Of a stretch of 64,000 bases of DNA, positions 51,712-59,925 are shown in pieces; the stretch's first letter is position 1, and each line of letters opens with the position of its first letter. The position numbers and the translations under genes are program-made. The stretch lies in assembly GCF_003634015.1 (NCBI RefSeq), contig NZ_RBII01000001.1:558001-622000 (forward strand). Direction: 5' to 3'. The stretch comes from Litorimonas taeanensis. GTDB lineage: Bacteria > Pseudomonadota > Alphaproteobacteria > Caulobacterales > Maricaulaceae. Under the pieces are notes generated by a model that had not been told where the DNA came from, did not search any database, and saw only the letters and a program-made list of their open reading frames with translations.

Positions 51712-52173
51712 TTATGACGTTGCAGTGCTAATTGCAGGAATGCGCAAAACTTGACCTGGGTAGATTTTGTCAGGATCTGACAACATTGGTTTATTGGCTT
51801 CGAAAATTTCAGGATAAAGACGCCATGTGCCATAATACTTCTTAGAAATAGCAGATAAAGTGTCGCCGCTAACCACTGTATGAAATTGTGATTCGCGTCC
51901 GCCAACTTTCGCTGTAGACTCATCCTTAACCCCGCCGACACCTTCGACATTACCGACAGCAAGAATGATTTTCTCTTTCATTTCTTGACTGATGGCTTCG
52001 CCCGAAACTTGAACCGTACCATCATCATTTACAGAAATATCTACACCTGATGTATCAAGCCCAAATTCGTCGACTTCTTTCTTGAGCGCATCTTCTGATT
52101 CTTTTTTGTCTTTGCCAAAGATTTTGCCGAGGCCTTTACCAGCCGCTTTCACAAAAGGGATCATTCCAAACAT
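51712..52173 (-). CDS. BON-LysM protein, Kbp/YgaU-like potassium-binding protein
   Basis: The 153-residue protein has an N-terminal helix, a BON domain (about 35-90, DISVNDDGTVQVSGEAISQE and ILAVGNVEGV) and a C-terminal LysM domain (HTVVSGDTLSAISKKYYG, IFEANKPMLSDPDKIYPGQV). Architecture and many residues match E. coli Kbp (YgaU), a cytosolic K+-binding stress protein. No export signal is seen, in agreement. It is followed by the bidirectional terminator. Confidence 0.88.
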   Translation of the reverse strand: MFGMIPFVKAAGKGLGKIFGKDKKESEDALKKEVDEFGLDTSGVDISVNDDGTVQVSGEAISQEMKEKIILAVGNVEGVGGVKDESTAKVGGRESQFHTVVSGDTLSAISKKYYGTWRLYPEIFEANKPMLSDPDKIYPGQVLRIPAISTATS

Positions 52174-52187
52174 AATTAGTCCTTATA

Positions 52188-52562
52188 TTATTTTGAGGGC
52201 GCAGAAGGCGCTTCCCATAACTCTATCTTGTACCCTTCTGGGTCAATAAACCAACCAAAAGTTCCATATTCATTGACATCTATTTCACCAATGATGTCAG
52301 CACCACCAGAGCGGGCGCGTTCAATCAGCTCGTGCACATCTTCGACTTGGAGATTTATCATCACGCGATGCTCGGAAGGAGAAAAGTAATCGCTGTCGTC
52401 TGAAAAGGGGCTGAACATGGACCGTGACGTCTTGATATCTTCCCATTCGAATGTTCCCCAATCGCTCATATCTAGGCCCATAACTTCGGACCACCAATTA
52501 CGATAAGCTTTCACGTCGCGGCATCGTATGAAAATACCGCCTAAACCTAATATTTTAGCCAT
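52188..52562 (-). CDS. VOC (glyoxalase/bleomycin-resistance fold) family protein
   Basis: The 124-residue protein has one VOC unit: FIRCRDVKAYRNWWSEVMGL at the start, MINLQVEDVHELIERARSGG, and TFGWFIDPEGYKIELWEAP at the end with the metal-binding Glu. Substrate unknown. It is 14 bp upstream of the Kbp-like gene on the same strand and probably co-transcribed with it. Confidence 0.88.
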   Translation of the reverse strand: MAKILGLGGIFIRCRDVKAYRNWWSEVMGLDMSDWGTFEWEDIKTSRSMFSPFSDDSDYFSPSEHRVMINLQVEDVHELIERARSGGADIIGEIDVNEYGTFGWFIDPEGYKIELWEAPSAPSK

Positions 52563-52683
52563 GATTGCTCCTTATCTTTCTCTGATAAGACATCATACCA
52601 CAGTTGGACTTTTGAAATAAGAGCGTTATAGAGCCGCTAAATGTGAACTTCCGCGAGTTGCGGTTTATGAAAGGGTTGTCCTT

Positions 52684-52812
52684 ATGTTTTCTCTAATTCA
52701 GTCTGGAATTTCAATTTTCGGTTTTCCTGTTGATCCTGCTTTATTTGCTTTTGCTGTGGTCTTTATTATTTTTGGCGCCTTAAATTTTATCGACTTTAAA
52801 CGCCTCGACTAG
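52684..52812 (+). CDS. Small single-span membrane protein (42 residues)
   Basis: A short ORF with an AAAGGG ribosome site five bases before the ATG. It encodes a short polar-to-hydrophobic start, one long hydrophobic helix (LFAFAVVFIIFGALNFI) and a charged C-terminal end (DFKRLD). It lies 12 bp before the antiporter gene, suggesting co-expression. Family and function are not known to me. The start context and clean hydrophobic profile support a real small gene. Confidence 0.6.
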   Translation: MFSLIQSGISIFGFPVDPALFAFAVVFIIFGALNFIDFKRLD

Positions 52813-52824
52813 AGTTCTCCTTAT

Positions 52825-53793
52825 ATGCTTTTAGCGTTTGGTCTTTTAATCCTCGGAATTGTAGTTCTACTCATTGCGGGTGACGTCATGGTGCGCGGCG
52901 CAGCGGCTCTCGCGCGTCATTGGGGCGTGCCATCGCTCATTGTGGGTTTAACGATTGTTGCTTTTGGTACTTCGGCTCCGGAAATGGTCGTGAGTGTCCA
53001 AGCCACGATGCGTGGACTAGGTGAATTAGCGATAGGAAATGTCGTCGGTTCGAACATAGCGAATGTGCTATTGGCCTTGGGCATACCTGCGCTTATTATG
53101 GCGATACCCACTAATATTAGCGGTGTCGCGCGTAACAGCTTTGTCTGTTTCGTCTCTATTGTTTTATTAGTCGCTTTAGCCTTCATTGGAAATCCAATGG
53201 TTTTCTGGCAAGGCGCTATTTTGTTTACAGGGATAATCCTATATTTGATATGGATGTTCACTCTCGCAAAGTCTGGGGCGCATGACCCTATACTTGAAGA
53301 GATGGCAGAGATTGATGAAGGGCAAGATGGCCTGCCAACCAATACATTGTTATCTCTGTTCTGGGTGGTTTCGGGCATTGCGGGTCTTGTTTTAGGCGGG
53401 TGGTTAATCGTCGAGAATGCACAAAAAATTGCCTTGGCCTTTGGTGTGTCGGAAACGATTATCGGACTCACAATTATAGCTATTGGAACATCTTTGCCGG
53501 AAATTGCGACAGTGGTAATCGCATCTTATAGAGGGCATTCCGAAGTGGCGATTGGTAACGTCTTAGGATCAAATATTTTTAACTCTTTCGCTGTTATGGG
53601 TGCAGCAGCAATGACGGGCCCTGTCAAAGTTGATAGACAGCTATTTGTGTTTGATATGTGGGTTATGCTTGTTGTGACTTTTGCGCTTTTGGTTTTTGTG
53701 CTCACACGAAAGCCCATCGGCCGAAAGACAGGCGCTATATTTACCATTGGCTATGTTCTTTATATGTTAGCAATCGCTAGAAGCCTGACATAA
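52825..53793 (+). CDS. Calcium/sodium antiporter (CaCA family, YrbG-like)
   Basis: The 322-residue, ten-helix exchanger has both alpha repeats: VGLTIVAFGTSAPEMVVSVQ with IGNVVGSNIANVLL, and IGLTIIAIGTSLPEIATVV with AIGNVLGSNIFNSFAV. The acidic residues of the ion sites (Glu in the two PE motifs) are present. An acidic cytosolic loop (LEEMAEIDEGQDG) separates the halves. Length and layout are typical of bacterial YrbG/NCX-like proteins. Confidence 0.94.
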   Translation: MLLAFGLLILGIVVLLIAGDVMVRGAAALARHWGVPSLIVGLTIVAFGTSAPEMVVSVQATMRGLGELAIGNVVGSNIANVLLALGIPALIMAIPTNISGVARNSFVCFVSIVLLVALAFIGNPMVFWQGAILFTGIILYLIWMFTLAKSGAHDPILEEMAEIDEGQDGLPTNTLLSLFWVVSGIAGLVLGGWLIVENAQKIALAFGVSETIIGLTIIAIGTSLPEIATVVIASYRGHSEVAIGNVLGSNIFNSFAVMGAAAMTGPVKVDRQLFVFDMWVMLVVTFALLVFVLTRKPIGRKTGAIFTIGYVLYMLAIARSLT

Positions 53794-53809
53794 CGGCTTG
53801 TATCTGAAT

Positions 53810-54199
53810 ATGGCTGCCTATTTAGAAATAGAAAAAGACTTCCAATTTGAAGCCGCGCATTACTTTGGGCATCCAGATGCGAACGACCTTTTCAAGCATA
53901 TTCATGGGCATTCCTTCACTGGGAAGGTTATTGTTCGGGGCGATGCTCAGTCTGATAAAGGTTGGATACGGGATCTTTGGAAAATCGAAACACTTGTGAA
54001 AGAGGTCGTTGAGCCTCTAGATCACTCTCTTTTGAATAATATTGAAGGCTTAGAACAACCCGCCCTCGAGCAAATAGCTATGTGGATTTTCGAACGTCTT
54101 TCTTTAAAACTTCCGGGACTTATTTGCGTTGAGGTTGGCCGCCCGACGTGTGGCGAGCGGGCGCGATATTGTGTCCTGCCTGATAGTTCAGTGACATGA
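53810..54199 (+). CDS. 6-pyruvoyltetrahydropterin synthase/QueD family protein lacking the catalytic Cys
   Basis: The 129-residue protein has the PTPS (T-fold) pattern: FQFEAAHYFGHP and the HIHGHSFTG motif give the three zinc histidines, and PLDHSLLNNI the catalytic Asp-His pair. At the usual nucleophile position four residues before HGH there is Phe instead of Cys, and the end reads GRPTCGERARY in place of the family ETP motif. It is therefore not a canonical QueD. It is coupled (ATGA) to a PTR1-like reductase and folB, so a pterin-related role other than queuosine is likely. The ATG at 53810 fits the family start. Confidence 0.8.
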   Translation: MAAYLEIEKDFQFEAAHYFGHPDANDLFKHIHGHSFTGKVIVRGDAQSDKGWIRDLWKIETLVKEVVEPLDHSLLNNIEGLEQPALEQIAMWIFERLSLKLPGLICVEVGRPTCGERARYCVLPDSSVT

Positions 54200-54951
54200 C
54201 AAAAACAGTTCTGATTACTGGCGGCGCTGCGCGTATTGGGGCGCATCTGTCCAAAGGATTAGCGGCGGATGACTGGACTGTTATTATTCATTATTTTCGG
54301 AGCAAGCAAAAGGCAAATGACCTAGCGTCTGAAATAGAAAGTTTAGGGGGCAAAGCTCTTACAATTCAGGCAAACCTTTCTGTTCCACAAGAATGTGATT
54401 CTCTGATTGAACGCGCATCTTCAAAGTCAGGGCAGGCAATCACGGCTCTCATTAATAATGCCTCGACCTTCCAAGATGACCGGGCGGAGACCTTTACGCG
54501 TGCAGCATATGATTATCATATGGAGGCTAATCTGAGGGCCCCAATACTGCTTTCGCAGCATTTTGCGGCGCAAGCCCCAAGCGGATCGAATATAATCAAT
54601 ATCATCGATCAGCGTGTGTTGAAGCCTAACCCGCAATTTTTTTCATATAGCCTTTCTAAAGCCGGGTTACATTGGGCCACAACAACAATGGCGCAGGCTT
54701 TGGCCCCAAACATACGCGTGAATGCAATTGGTCCGGGGCCAGTATTGCAAAATACAGGACAGTCAGAGTTAGAGTTCGCTGAAGAAGCCTCGCAAACTTT
54801 ATTAGGGCGCGGTTCTCCACCAGAAAGTCTTTTACAGGCAGTGTCATATCTTTTGTCGGCGACATCGGTCACCGGGCAGTTTTTGGCCGTGGATAGTGGG
54901 CAGCATTTACGCTGGGAAACGCCTGATATAAAGCTGGATAAAGGACAATAA
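54196..54951 (+). CDS. Short-chain reductase, pteridine reductase/FolM-like
   Basis: The 251-residue SDR starts VLITGGAARIGAHLSKGLA; the TGxxxRIG form (not the usual TGxxxGIG) is the signature of pteridine reductases such as PTR1 and FolM. INNASTFQDD and the catalytic YSLSKAG follow. FolM reduces dihydromonapterin and dihydrofolate. It lies between a PTPS-like gene and folB and overlaps the first by ATGA, which supports a pterin/folate role. Confidence 0.85.
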   Translation: MTKTVLITGGAARIGAHLSKGLAADDWTVIIHYFRSKQKANDLASEIESLGGKALTIQANLSVPQECDSLIERASSKSGQAITALINNASTFQDDRAETFTRAAYDYHMEANLRAPILLSQHFAAQAPSGSNIINIIDQRVLKPNPQFFSYSLSKAGLHWATTTMAQALAPNIRVNAIGPGPVLQNTGQSELEFAEEASQTLLGRGSPPESLLQAVSYLLSATSVTGQFLAVDSGQHLRWETPDIKLDKGQ

Positions 54952-54953
54952 TC

Positions 54954-55361
54954 TTGACACGAACGTCTATTCTTCGCCGATTGAAAGATAAGCAAGCCTT
55001 AGAGCCGACGACACGAATATTTGTGCGGGGCTTACTGATTCAGGCTTCTATTGGTGTTCACCCGCATGAACACGAAGAATCTCAGCCGATTATTGTGGAT
55101 GTTGAATTGGATATGAGCGGTATGTCTGCGCCAACCGAAGATCGCTTGCATGAAACTTTGGATTATAGTGTGGTCGCTGAAAAGGCAGAAGCCCTCGCAT
55201 TAGAGGCTCATGTACAGCTGGTTGAAACGCTCGCAGAACGTATTGCTGATTGGGCTTTAAGCTATGACTCAAGAGTATTGAGCTGTGCTGTCCGTATATC
55301 CAAGCCGCAGGCACTGTTAAAAGCTGAAGCTGCGGGCGTTGAGATATTGCGGCGTCGATAA
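54954..55361 (+). CDS. folB: Dihydroneopterin aldolase
   Basis: The 135-residue protein has RIFVRGLLIQASIGVHPHEH, DYSVVAEKAEAL and HVQLVETLAERIADWAL, the FolB pattern with the active-site Glu and Tyr. It cleaves dihydroneopterin in folate synthesis. The start is TTG two bases after the reductase stop; the last base is shared with the next start. Confidence 0.9.
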   Translation: MTRTSILRRLKDKQALEPTTRIFVRGLLIQASIGVHPHEHEESQPIIVDVELDMSGMSAPTEDRLHETLDYSVVAEKAEALALEAHVQLVETLAERIADWALSYDSRVLSCAVRISKPQALLKAEAAGVEILRRR

Positions 55362-55774
55362 TGACGACCAATCAACCCTATAGCGAAGATTCAGAAATAT
55401 CCGCTAACCTTAATGTGTTAGGGATGCCGCTTGAACCGTGTTCAGTTTCTCCAATGACTGGTTTTTTTCGCAATGGTTGCTGCGAAACAGGACCAAAAGA
55501 TCGAGGTCGGCATATCATATGTGTTTTAATGACGGATGACTTTCTGGCGTTTTCCAAAGCACACGGAAATGACTTGTCGACTCCTATGCCGCAATTCAAC
55601 TTTCCTGGACTCAAAGCTGGGGATAGATGGTGCCTGTGCTTAGAGCGCTGGCGCGAGGCCTACGTTGCAGGAAAGGCTCCAAATGTTTTTCTAGAGTCGA
55701 CACACCAAATAGCTTTGGAAAGAATTGAGCTTTCCGTGCTTGAGAAATTTGCAGTCTATGGCGACAATGCCTAA
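55361..55774 (+). CDS. DUF2237 family protein
   Basis: The 137-residue protein has the full DUF2237 pattern: LNVLGMPLEPCSVSPMTGFF, GCCETGPKDRGRHIICVLMT, FLAFSKAHGNDLSTPMPQ and GLKAGDRWCLCLERWREAY. Several conserved Cys suggest metal binding or redox work, but the function is unknown. It is coupled to folB by one shared base and lies 9 bp before uvrC. Confidence 0.92.
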   Translation: MTTNQPYSEDSEISANLNVLGMPLEPCSVSPMTGFFRNGCCETGPKDRGRHIICVLMTDDFLAFSKAHGNDLSTPMPQFNFPGLKAGDRWCLCLERWREAYVAGKAPNVFLESTHQIALERIELSVLEKFAVYGDNA

Positions 55775-55783
55775 TTAAGGCTT

Positions 55784-57673
55784 ATGTCCGAGACGGAATC
55801 ACCCACACCAGAAAATGCACCAAGCGAAAAAGCGCCTACACTCGTTGGCGTGAAACGTATTGCGGATTACGTGAAACGCCTACCGTCTAAACCGGGTGTC
55901 TACCGGATGATGGATGAACACGGCACTGTACTCTATGTCGGGAAGGCAAAGGACCTAAAGAAGCGCGTAACAGCTTATACCAAATACGATCGTCATTCGA
56001 CCCGCATTCGCCGTATGATTAGTGCTACAACACAAATGGAGTTTGTTGTTTGCGCGTCAGAAACTGAAGCTCTCTTGTTAGAGGCCACACTTATTAAGCG
56101 ATTAAAGCCTCGCTATAATATCTTGCTGCGTGATGACAAAAGTTTTCCATATATATTAGTCCGCAAAGACCATGAAGCTGCTCAAGTGAATAAGCACCGT
56201 GGGGCTAGGAATATTAAAGGTGATTATTATGGCCCTTTTGCAAGTGCAGTAGCGGTCAACAGAACTTTGGATACGTTGCAAAGGGCGTTCCGTTTAAGAA
56301 ATTGTACAGATAGTATTTATGAGACACGGACACGGCCATGTCTGCAATATCAGATCAAGCGCTGTTCTGCGCCTTGTACGGGTGAAATATCAATCCAAGA
56401 TTATGATGAGCGAATTCAAGAAGCGGAAGAGTTTTTGAAAGGAAAATCTGATTCCCTCCGTAAACGCCTTACGGGGCAAATGAATGAAGCTGCACAACAT
56501 TTACACTATGAAAAAGCCGCCGAGTTACGTGACCGTATTCAAGCTATGGCGCAAGTGACGGCATCTTCGGGGGGGCTTAACCCAATGACTTTCTCAGATG
56601 GAGACGTCATTGGTCTTTATACAGGCGGAGGGCAAACTTGTATTCAGGTCTTCTTTTTCAGGGCAGGGCAGAATTGGGGGAATAGTTCCCATTTTCCACG
56701 TCACGGGAAAGACGAAACATCTGGGGAAGTCCTACAAGCGTTCATTGCGCAATTTTATAGTAATAAACCTATCCCTAAACAGATCTTTGTTAGCGAATCT
56801 CTACCGAATCTAAATCTGGTCGAAGATGCGCTGTCAGCACAGTCAGGGCGGCGTATCGAGGTTCTAAAGCCTGAACGCGGAGAGAAGAAAAAACTTATTC
56901 GCCATGCTGTAAATAATGCGCATGAGGCTTTAGCTCGTAAATTGGCTGAAACAGCGTCACAAGCGAAACTCCTTGATGAGCTTCAAGAGATTTTCGGATT
57001 AGAGGCGCCTCCCGAACGGATTGAGGTTTATGATAATAGTCATATTCAAGGAACAAATGCTATTGGAGCTTTTATCGTCGCGGGCCCCTCAGGGTTTCAA
57101 AAGCGCGATTATCGGAGCTTTAACATTAAAGATAAAGAGACGGCCCCAGGCGATGACTACGCGATGATGCGCGAAGTTTTCCGACGACGCTTTTCACGTC
57201 TTGCGAAGGATAAAAGTCTAGAATGGCCAGATCTTGTCTTGATTGATGGCGGCAAAGGACAGTTGTCGGTTGTGACTGAAACCCTTGACGAACTTGGTGT
57301 ATTAGAACGCACGACATTGGTGGCGATTGCGAAAGGCCCAGACAGAAACGCGGGGCGAGAAACATTTTTTATGAATAACAGTCCCGAATTTACCCTGCCG
57401 CCGCGAACGCCCGCTCTATATTATCTTCAACGTCTGCGCGATGAGGCGCATAGGTTCGCCATTGGAACCCATCGGGCCCGACGGAAAAAAGACATTCGTA
57501 AAAACCCGCTTGATGGAATTTCTGGAATTGGGCCTAGTCGCAAAAAAGCCTTGCTCGCGCATTTTGGTTCGGCCAAAGCTGTGAAAAGCGCATCGGTCGA
57601 AGAGATGGCGCATGTCGAGGGGATAAGCCTGAAAATGGCGCATCTCATTCATGATTATTTCCATGATAGGTAA
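55784..57673 (+). CDS. uvrC: Excinuclease ABC subunit C
   Basis: The 629-residue nuclease makes both cuts in UvrABC repair. Domains in order: GIY-YIG (about 30-115, KPGVYRMMDEHGTVLYVGKA), Cys-rich patch (LRNCTDSIYETRTRPCLQYQ), UVR motif (about 205-240), RNase H-like domain (about 385-545, IEVYDNSHIQGTNAIGAFIV, DLVLIDGGKGQLSV) and the C-terminal helix-hairpin-helix (SGIGPSRKKALLAHFGS). A short N-terminal extension (about 20 residues) is rich in Pro and Glu. Confidence 0.97.
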   Translation: MSETESPTPENAPSEKAPTLVGVKRIADYVKRLPSKPGVYRMMDEHGTVLYVGKAKDLKKRVTAYTKYDRHSTRIRRMISATTQMEFVVCASETEALLLEATLIKRLKPRYNILLRDDKSFPYILVRKDHEAAQVNKHRGARNIKGDYYGPFASAVAVNRTLDTLQRAFRLRNCTDSIYETRTRPCLQYQIKRCSAPCTGEISIQDYDERIQEAEEFLKGKSDSLRKRLTGQMNEAAQHLHYEKAAELRDRIQAMAQVTASSGGLNPMTFSDGDVIGLYTGGGQTCIQVFFFRAGQNWGNSSHFPRHGKDETSGEVLQAFIAQFYSNKPIPKQIFVSESLPNLNLVEDALSAQSGRRIEVLKPERGEKKKLIRHAVNNAHEALARKLAETASQAKLLDELQEIFGLEAPPERIEVYDNSHIQGTNAIGAFIVAGPSGFQKRDYRSFNIKDKETAPGDDYAMMREVFRRRFSRLAKDKSLEWPDLVLIDGGKGQLSVVTETLDELGVLERTTLVAIAKGPDRNAGRETFFMNNSPEFTLPPRTPALYYLQRLRDEAHRFAIGTHRARRKKDIRKNPLDGISGIGPSRKKALLAHFGSAKAVKSASVEEMAHVEGISLKMAHLIHDYFHDR

Positions 57674-57722
57674 AGCGCTTCATTAGTGTTATAAGACAGC
57701 AGGGAAAAGTTAGGAGGGATAA

Positions 57723-58400
57723 ATGCCGCAAGAAGAAATGATAACGCCAAAACAGGCCGGCGGCGCATTTGCTGATGGCTTAACCCTTATTCGTCTTTTG
57801 ACCACGCCTGTGATTATGGCGTTAATTTATTTTTATTGGCCCGAGACAAAGATGGCCGTTTTGATATCTGTTTTGTTCATCATAGCGGCGCTAACGGATA
57901 TTTTTGATGATTATTTTGGAGGGTCATCTCGGTCTGTGAATCGTAAATTCGGATGGGTGGATGACGCAGCCGATACAACGCTGGTGGTCGGCACTCTTAT
58001 CGCCTTATTGGTTGTTATCTACCAAGAGGGGATATTAGCTTGGCCTTTTGCGCTTCCAGCAGGCATAATCATAATAAGAGAAATTGTAATTGGCCTGACA
58101 AGAGGCTTTGAAATATCCCGTCTTGGCTGGAATGATAGTAAGCTAGGAAATGCGAAATCAGGCCTGTCTATGTTAGCGGTTTGCATCTTAGTCGCTTCGC
58201 CATGGCTGACACAGGCCATCGATAAATATAGAGCAGGGGCGGATAACGCTATGGACGTCTTTAATGCTGCATCCCCATGGGTTTGGGGCACAGGACAGGC
58301 GGTGTTATGGGTGGCGGCGCTTTTATCGGTAATATCAGCGATAAATATTCTCAAGACACCCCGTAGAGTGGGCGTGTTAAGTCAAGGTGAGTCTGAATGA
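57723..58400 (+). CDS. CDP-alcohol phosphatidyltransferase family protein, degenerate motif
   Basis: The 225-residue membrane protein aligns with its downstream neighbour PgsA. In PgsA the motif is LTDFLDGYLAR to GRMIDPIADK; here it reads LTDIFDDYFGG to GWVDDAADTT. The four catalytic Asp positions are kept, but the DG glycine, the AR pair and the GxxxD glycine are changed. It may use another lipid substrate or be a partner protein. It overlaps pgsA by ATGA, so the two are made together. Confidence 0.75.
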   Translation: MPQEEMITPKQAGGAFADGLTLIRLLTTPVIMALIYFYWPETKMAVLISVLFIIAALTDIFDDYFGGSSRSVNRKFGWVDDAADTTLVVGTLIALLVVIYQEGILAWPFALPAGIIIIREIVIGLTRGFEISRLGWNDSKLGNAKSGLSMLAVCILVASPWLTQAIDKYRAGADNAMDVFNAASPWVWGTGQAVLWVAALLSVISAINILKTPRRVGVLSQGESE

Positions 58401-59032
58401 ACACTGCCACACAATCGCCGAATTCCGAGCGTCACAAGCTGTATTGGGTGCCGAATGCTCTGACGGTCATTCGGATCCTAAGCGTACCCCTTTTTATTGC
58501 TGGGATCCTATCACTTGCCTTTAAATGGGAATTGTTTTTTGGACGAGCTTGGGTCCTATTAGGATTGTTTGCACTAGCGGCTTTGACTGATTTCTTGGAC
58601 GGTTATCTCGCCAGAAAATGGAGGGTGGTAAGCGGTTTTGGGCGTATGATTGACCCGATAGCTGATAAACTGTTGGTGGCGGGGTGTTTAATTGCCTTCT
58701 GTATTGTTTCTCTTGGTAACCCATGGTTTTTGATACCAGCTTTGGCTATTATCTTTCGGGACATTTTGGTTTCTGGTGTACGTGAACATGCTGCTTTAAC
58801 GGGGCGAGTCATGCCACCAACAAAACTCGCGAAATGGAAAACAGCGTTTGAAATGTTAGCAATAGCGATTTTATTGGTATGGATAATCAGTAAAAGCTAC
58901 CTACCGATTGATAGTGTTATTCCTGATATTGTTCTCATAGCTCAGAAATTAGGACTGGCTTGTTTGTGGCTTGCCGCGTTGCTCTCAGTGTACACAGGGT
59001 CATTATATTTCAAAGCGGGTTTGAAAGAGTAA
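58397..59032 (+). CDS. pgsA: CDP-diacylglycerol-glycerol-3-phosphate 3-phosphatidyltransferase
   Basis: The 211-residue membrane enzyme makes phosphatidylglycerol phosphate. It starts with WVPNALTVIRILSVPLFIAG and has the complete CDP-alcohol motif (DFLDGYLARKWRVVSGFGR followed by MIDPIADK) and IIFRDILVSGVREHAAL. It commonly follows uvrC in proteobacteria. It is coupled to the degenerate paralogue upstream by an ATGA overlap. Confidence 0.94.
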   Translation: MNTATQSPNSERHKLYWVPNALTVIRILSVPLFIAGILSLAFKWELFFGRAWVLLGLFALAALTDFLDGYLARKWRVVSGFGRMIDPIADKLLVAGCLIAFCIVSLGNPWFLIPALAIIFRDILVSGVREHAALTGRVMPPTKLAKWKTAFEMLAIAILLVWIISKSYLPIDSVIPDIVLIAQKLGLACLWLAALLSVYTGSLYFKAGLKE

Positions 59033-59140
59033 TTAGTATTCCGTTTGCCACGTAATTTGGTCCGAAGCCCCCTTTAAACTTTTCTTCTTTAGGTTTTTGA
59101 CGTTGTGGTAAAGCCATAGCGTTATTTCTTTATGTCAAAA

Positions 59141-59187
59141 ATACTTTACATCGATGCTTGGCTTCTGTATGTAAAACATACTTTACA
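59141..59187 (+). promoter_or_regulatory. Repeated operator before the membrane-protein/XRE pair
   Basis: ATACTTTACA occurs at 59141-59150 and again at 59178-59187. The second copy is part of inverted repeats: TGTAAA (59170-59175) with TTTACA (59182-59187), and GTATG (59167-59171) with CATAC (59177-59181). The site lies 17 bp before the start of the pair and probably serves autoregulation by the XRE protein. Confidence 0.55.
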
Positions 59188-59203
59188 CACCGGGAGAGGC
59201 GCA

Positions 59204-59680
59204 ATGACAAAAATCGAGGATATGAGTGAGCCACAACGGCAGAGTTGGATTACCCTTTTGGCAGATGGAGCTGTATTCATTTGGTTTTGGAAACATATGA
59301 CGGGGAATTTTGGTTTGACGCCTAAAGCGTTTACTCCCTCTGAATTAGGCGTATTTTTCATTCAATTTATTATTATCACGATTATTGTGCATACGGGAAT
59401 TGCCATTGCGTTTGAACTGCGCAAGCGCAAAGCTGAGTTTCAAAAAGACGAGCGTGACATAGATATCGCTCGTAGAGGCAGTCATGCAGGATATCGTGGC
59501 CTGCAGATTGGCTTAGGCATTATCGTCGTTACGCTTATCCTTCAATATATTGTTGGGTCAGACTATCATGGTGCTATTTCCGTTATAGAGCCGGTGGAGA
59601 TGGTCTTTGCACTTTGCGGCGTAAGTTATCTCGCCGATTTATATCGGCATGCTGTGATTCTTTGGGGGTATAGATCGTAA
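59204..59680 (+). CDS. Hypothetical inner-membrane protein paired with an XRE regulator
   Basis: The 158-residue protein has about four hydrophobic segments (ADGAVFIWFW, FFIQFIIITIIVHTGIAIAF, IGLGIIVVTLILQYIV, MVFALCGVSYLADLY). A charged loop carries KDERDIDIARRGSHAGY, a pattern (DERD-x-I) frequent in small membrane proteins encoded with XRE regulators. GGGAGAGG before the ATG at 59204 decides this start over longer ones. Function unknown. Confidence 0.75.
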   Translation: MTKIEDMSEPQRQSWITLLADGAVFIWFWKHMTGNFGLTPKAFTPSELGVFFIQFIIITIIVHTGIAIAFELRKRKAEFQKDERDIDIARRGSHAGYRGLQIGLGIIVVTLILQYIVGSDYHGAISVIEPVEMVFALCGVSYLADLYRHAVILWGYRS

Positions 59681-59682
59681 TC

Positions 59683-59910
59683 ATGGGGGGTAAAAAAACT
59701 AAAATTACCAATCATGTAAAACGCACGCGTTTGCTTGAAGGGCTTTCCCAAGTAGAGCTTGCCAAACGTGTTGGAGCGACACGACAAACGATAATTGCAG
59801 TCGAGGCCGAAAGATACGCTCCGTCGCTTGAATTAGCCTTCCGCATTGCCCATGTCCTAGGGGAACCAATTGAGAGTCTGTTCGTATTTGACTCCACAGA
59901 TTGGACATAA
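59683..59910 (+). CDS. Small XRE-family transcriptional regulator (YozG-like)
   Basis: A 75-residue protein made up almost wholly of a Cro/CI helix-turn-helix: VKRTRLLEGLSQVELAKRVG, ATRQTIIAVEAERYAPSLEL, and RIAHVLGEPIESLF. This compact type is usually encoded next to a small membrane protein, as here (2 bp gap), and acts as autorepressor. The operator candidate is at 59141-59187. Confidence 0.88.
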   Translation: MGGKKTKITNHVKRTRLLEGLSQVELAKRVGATRQTIIAVEAERYAPSLELAFRIAHVLGEPIESLFVFDSTDWT

Positions 59911-59925
59911 AAACTAGGAGAGAGA

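Noticed and set aside
51712-52173. A functional link between the Kbp-like K+-binding protein and the ktrAB genes of the left element
   Set aside because: They are 47 kb apart, in core and accessory DNA; both relate to potassium but nothing in the sequence joins them.
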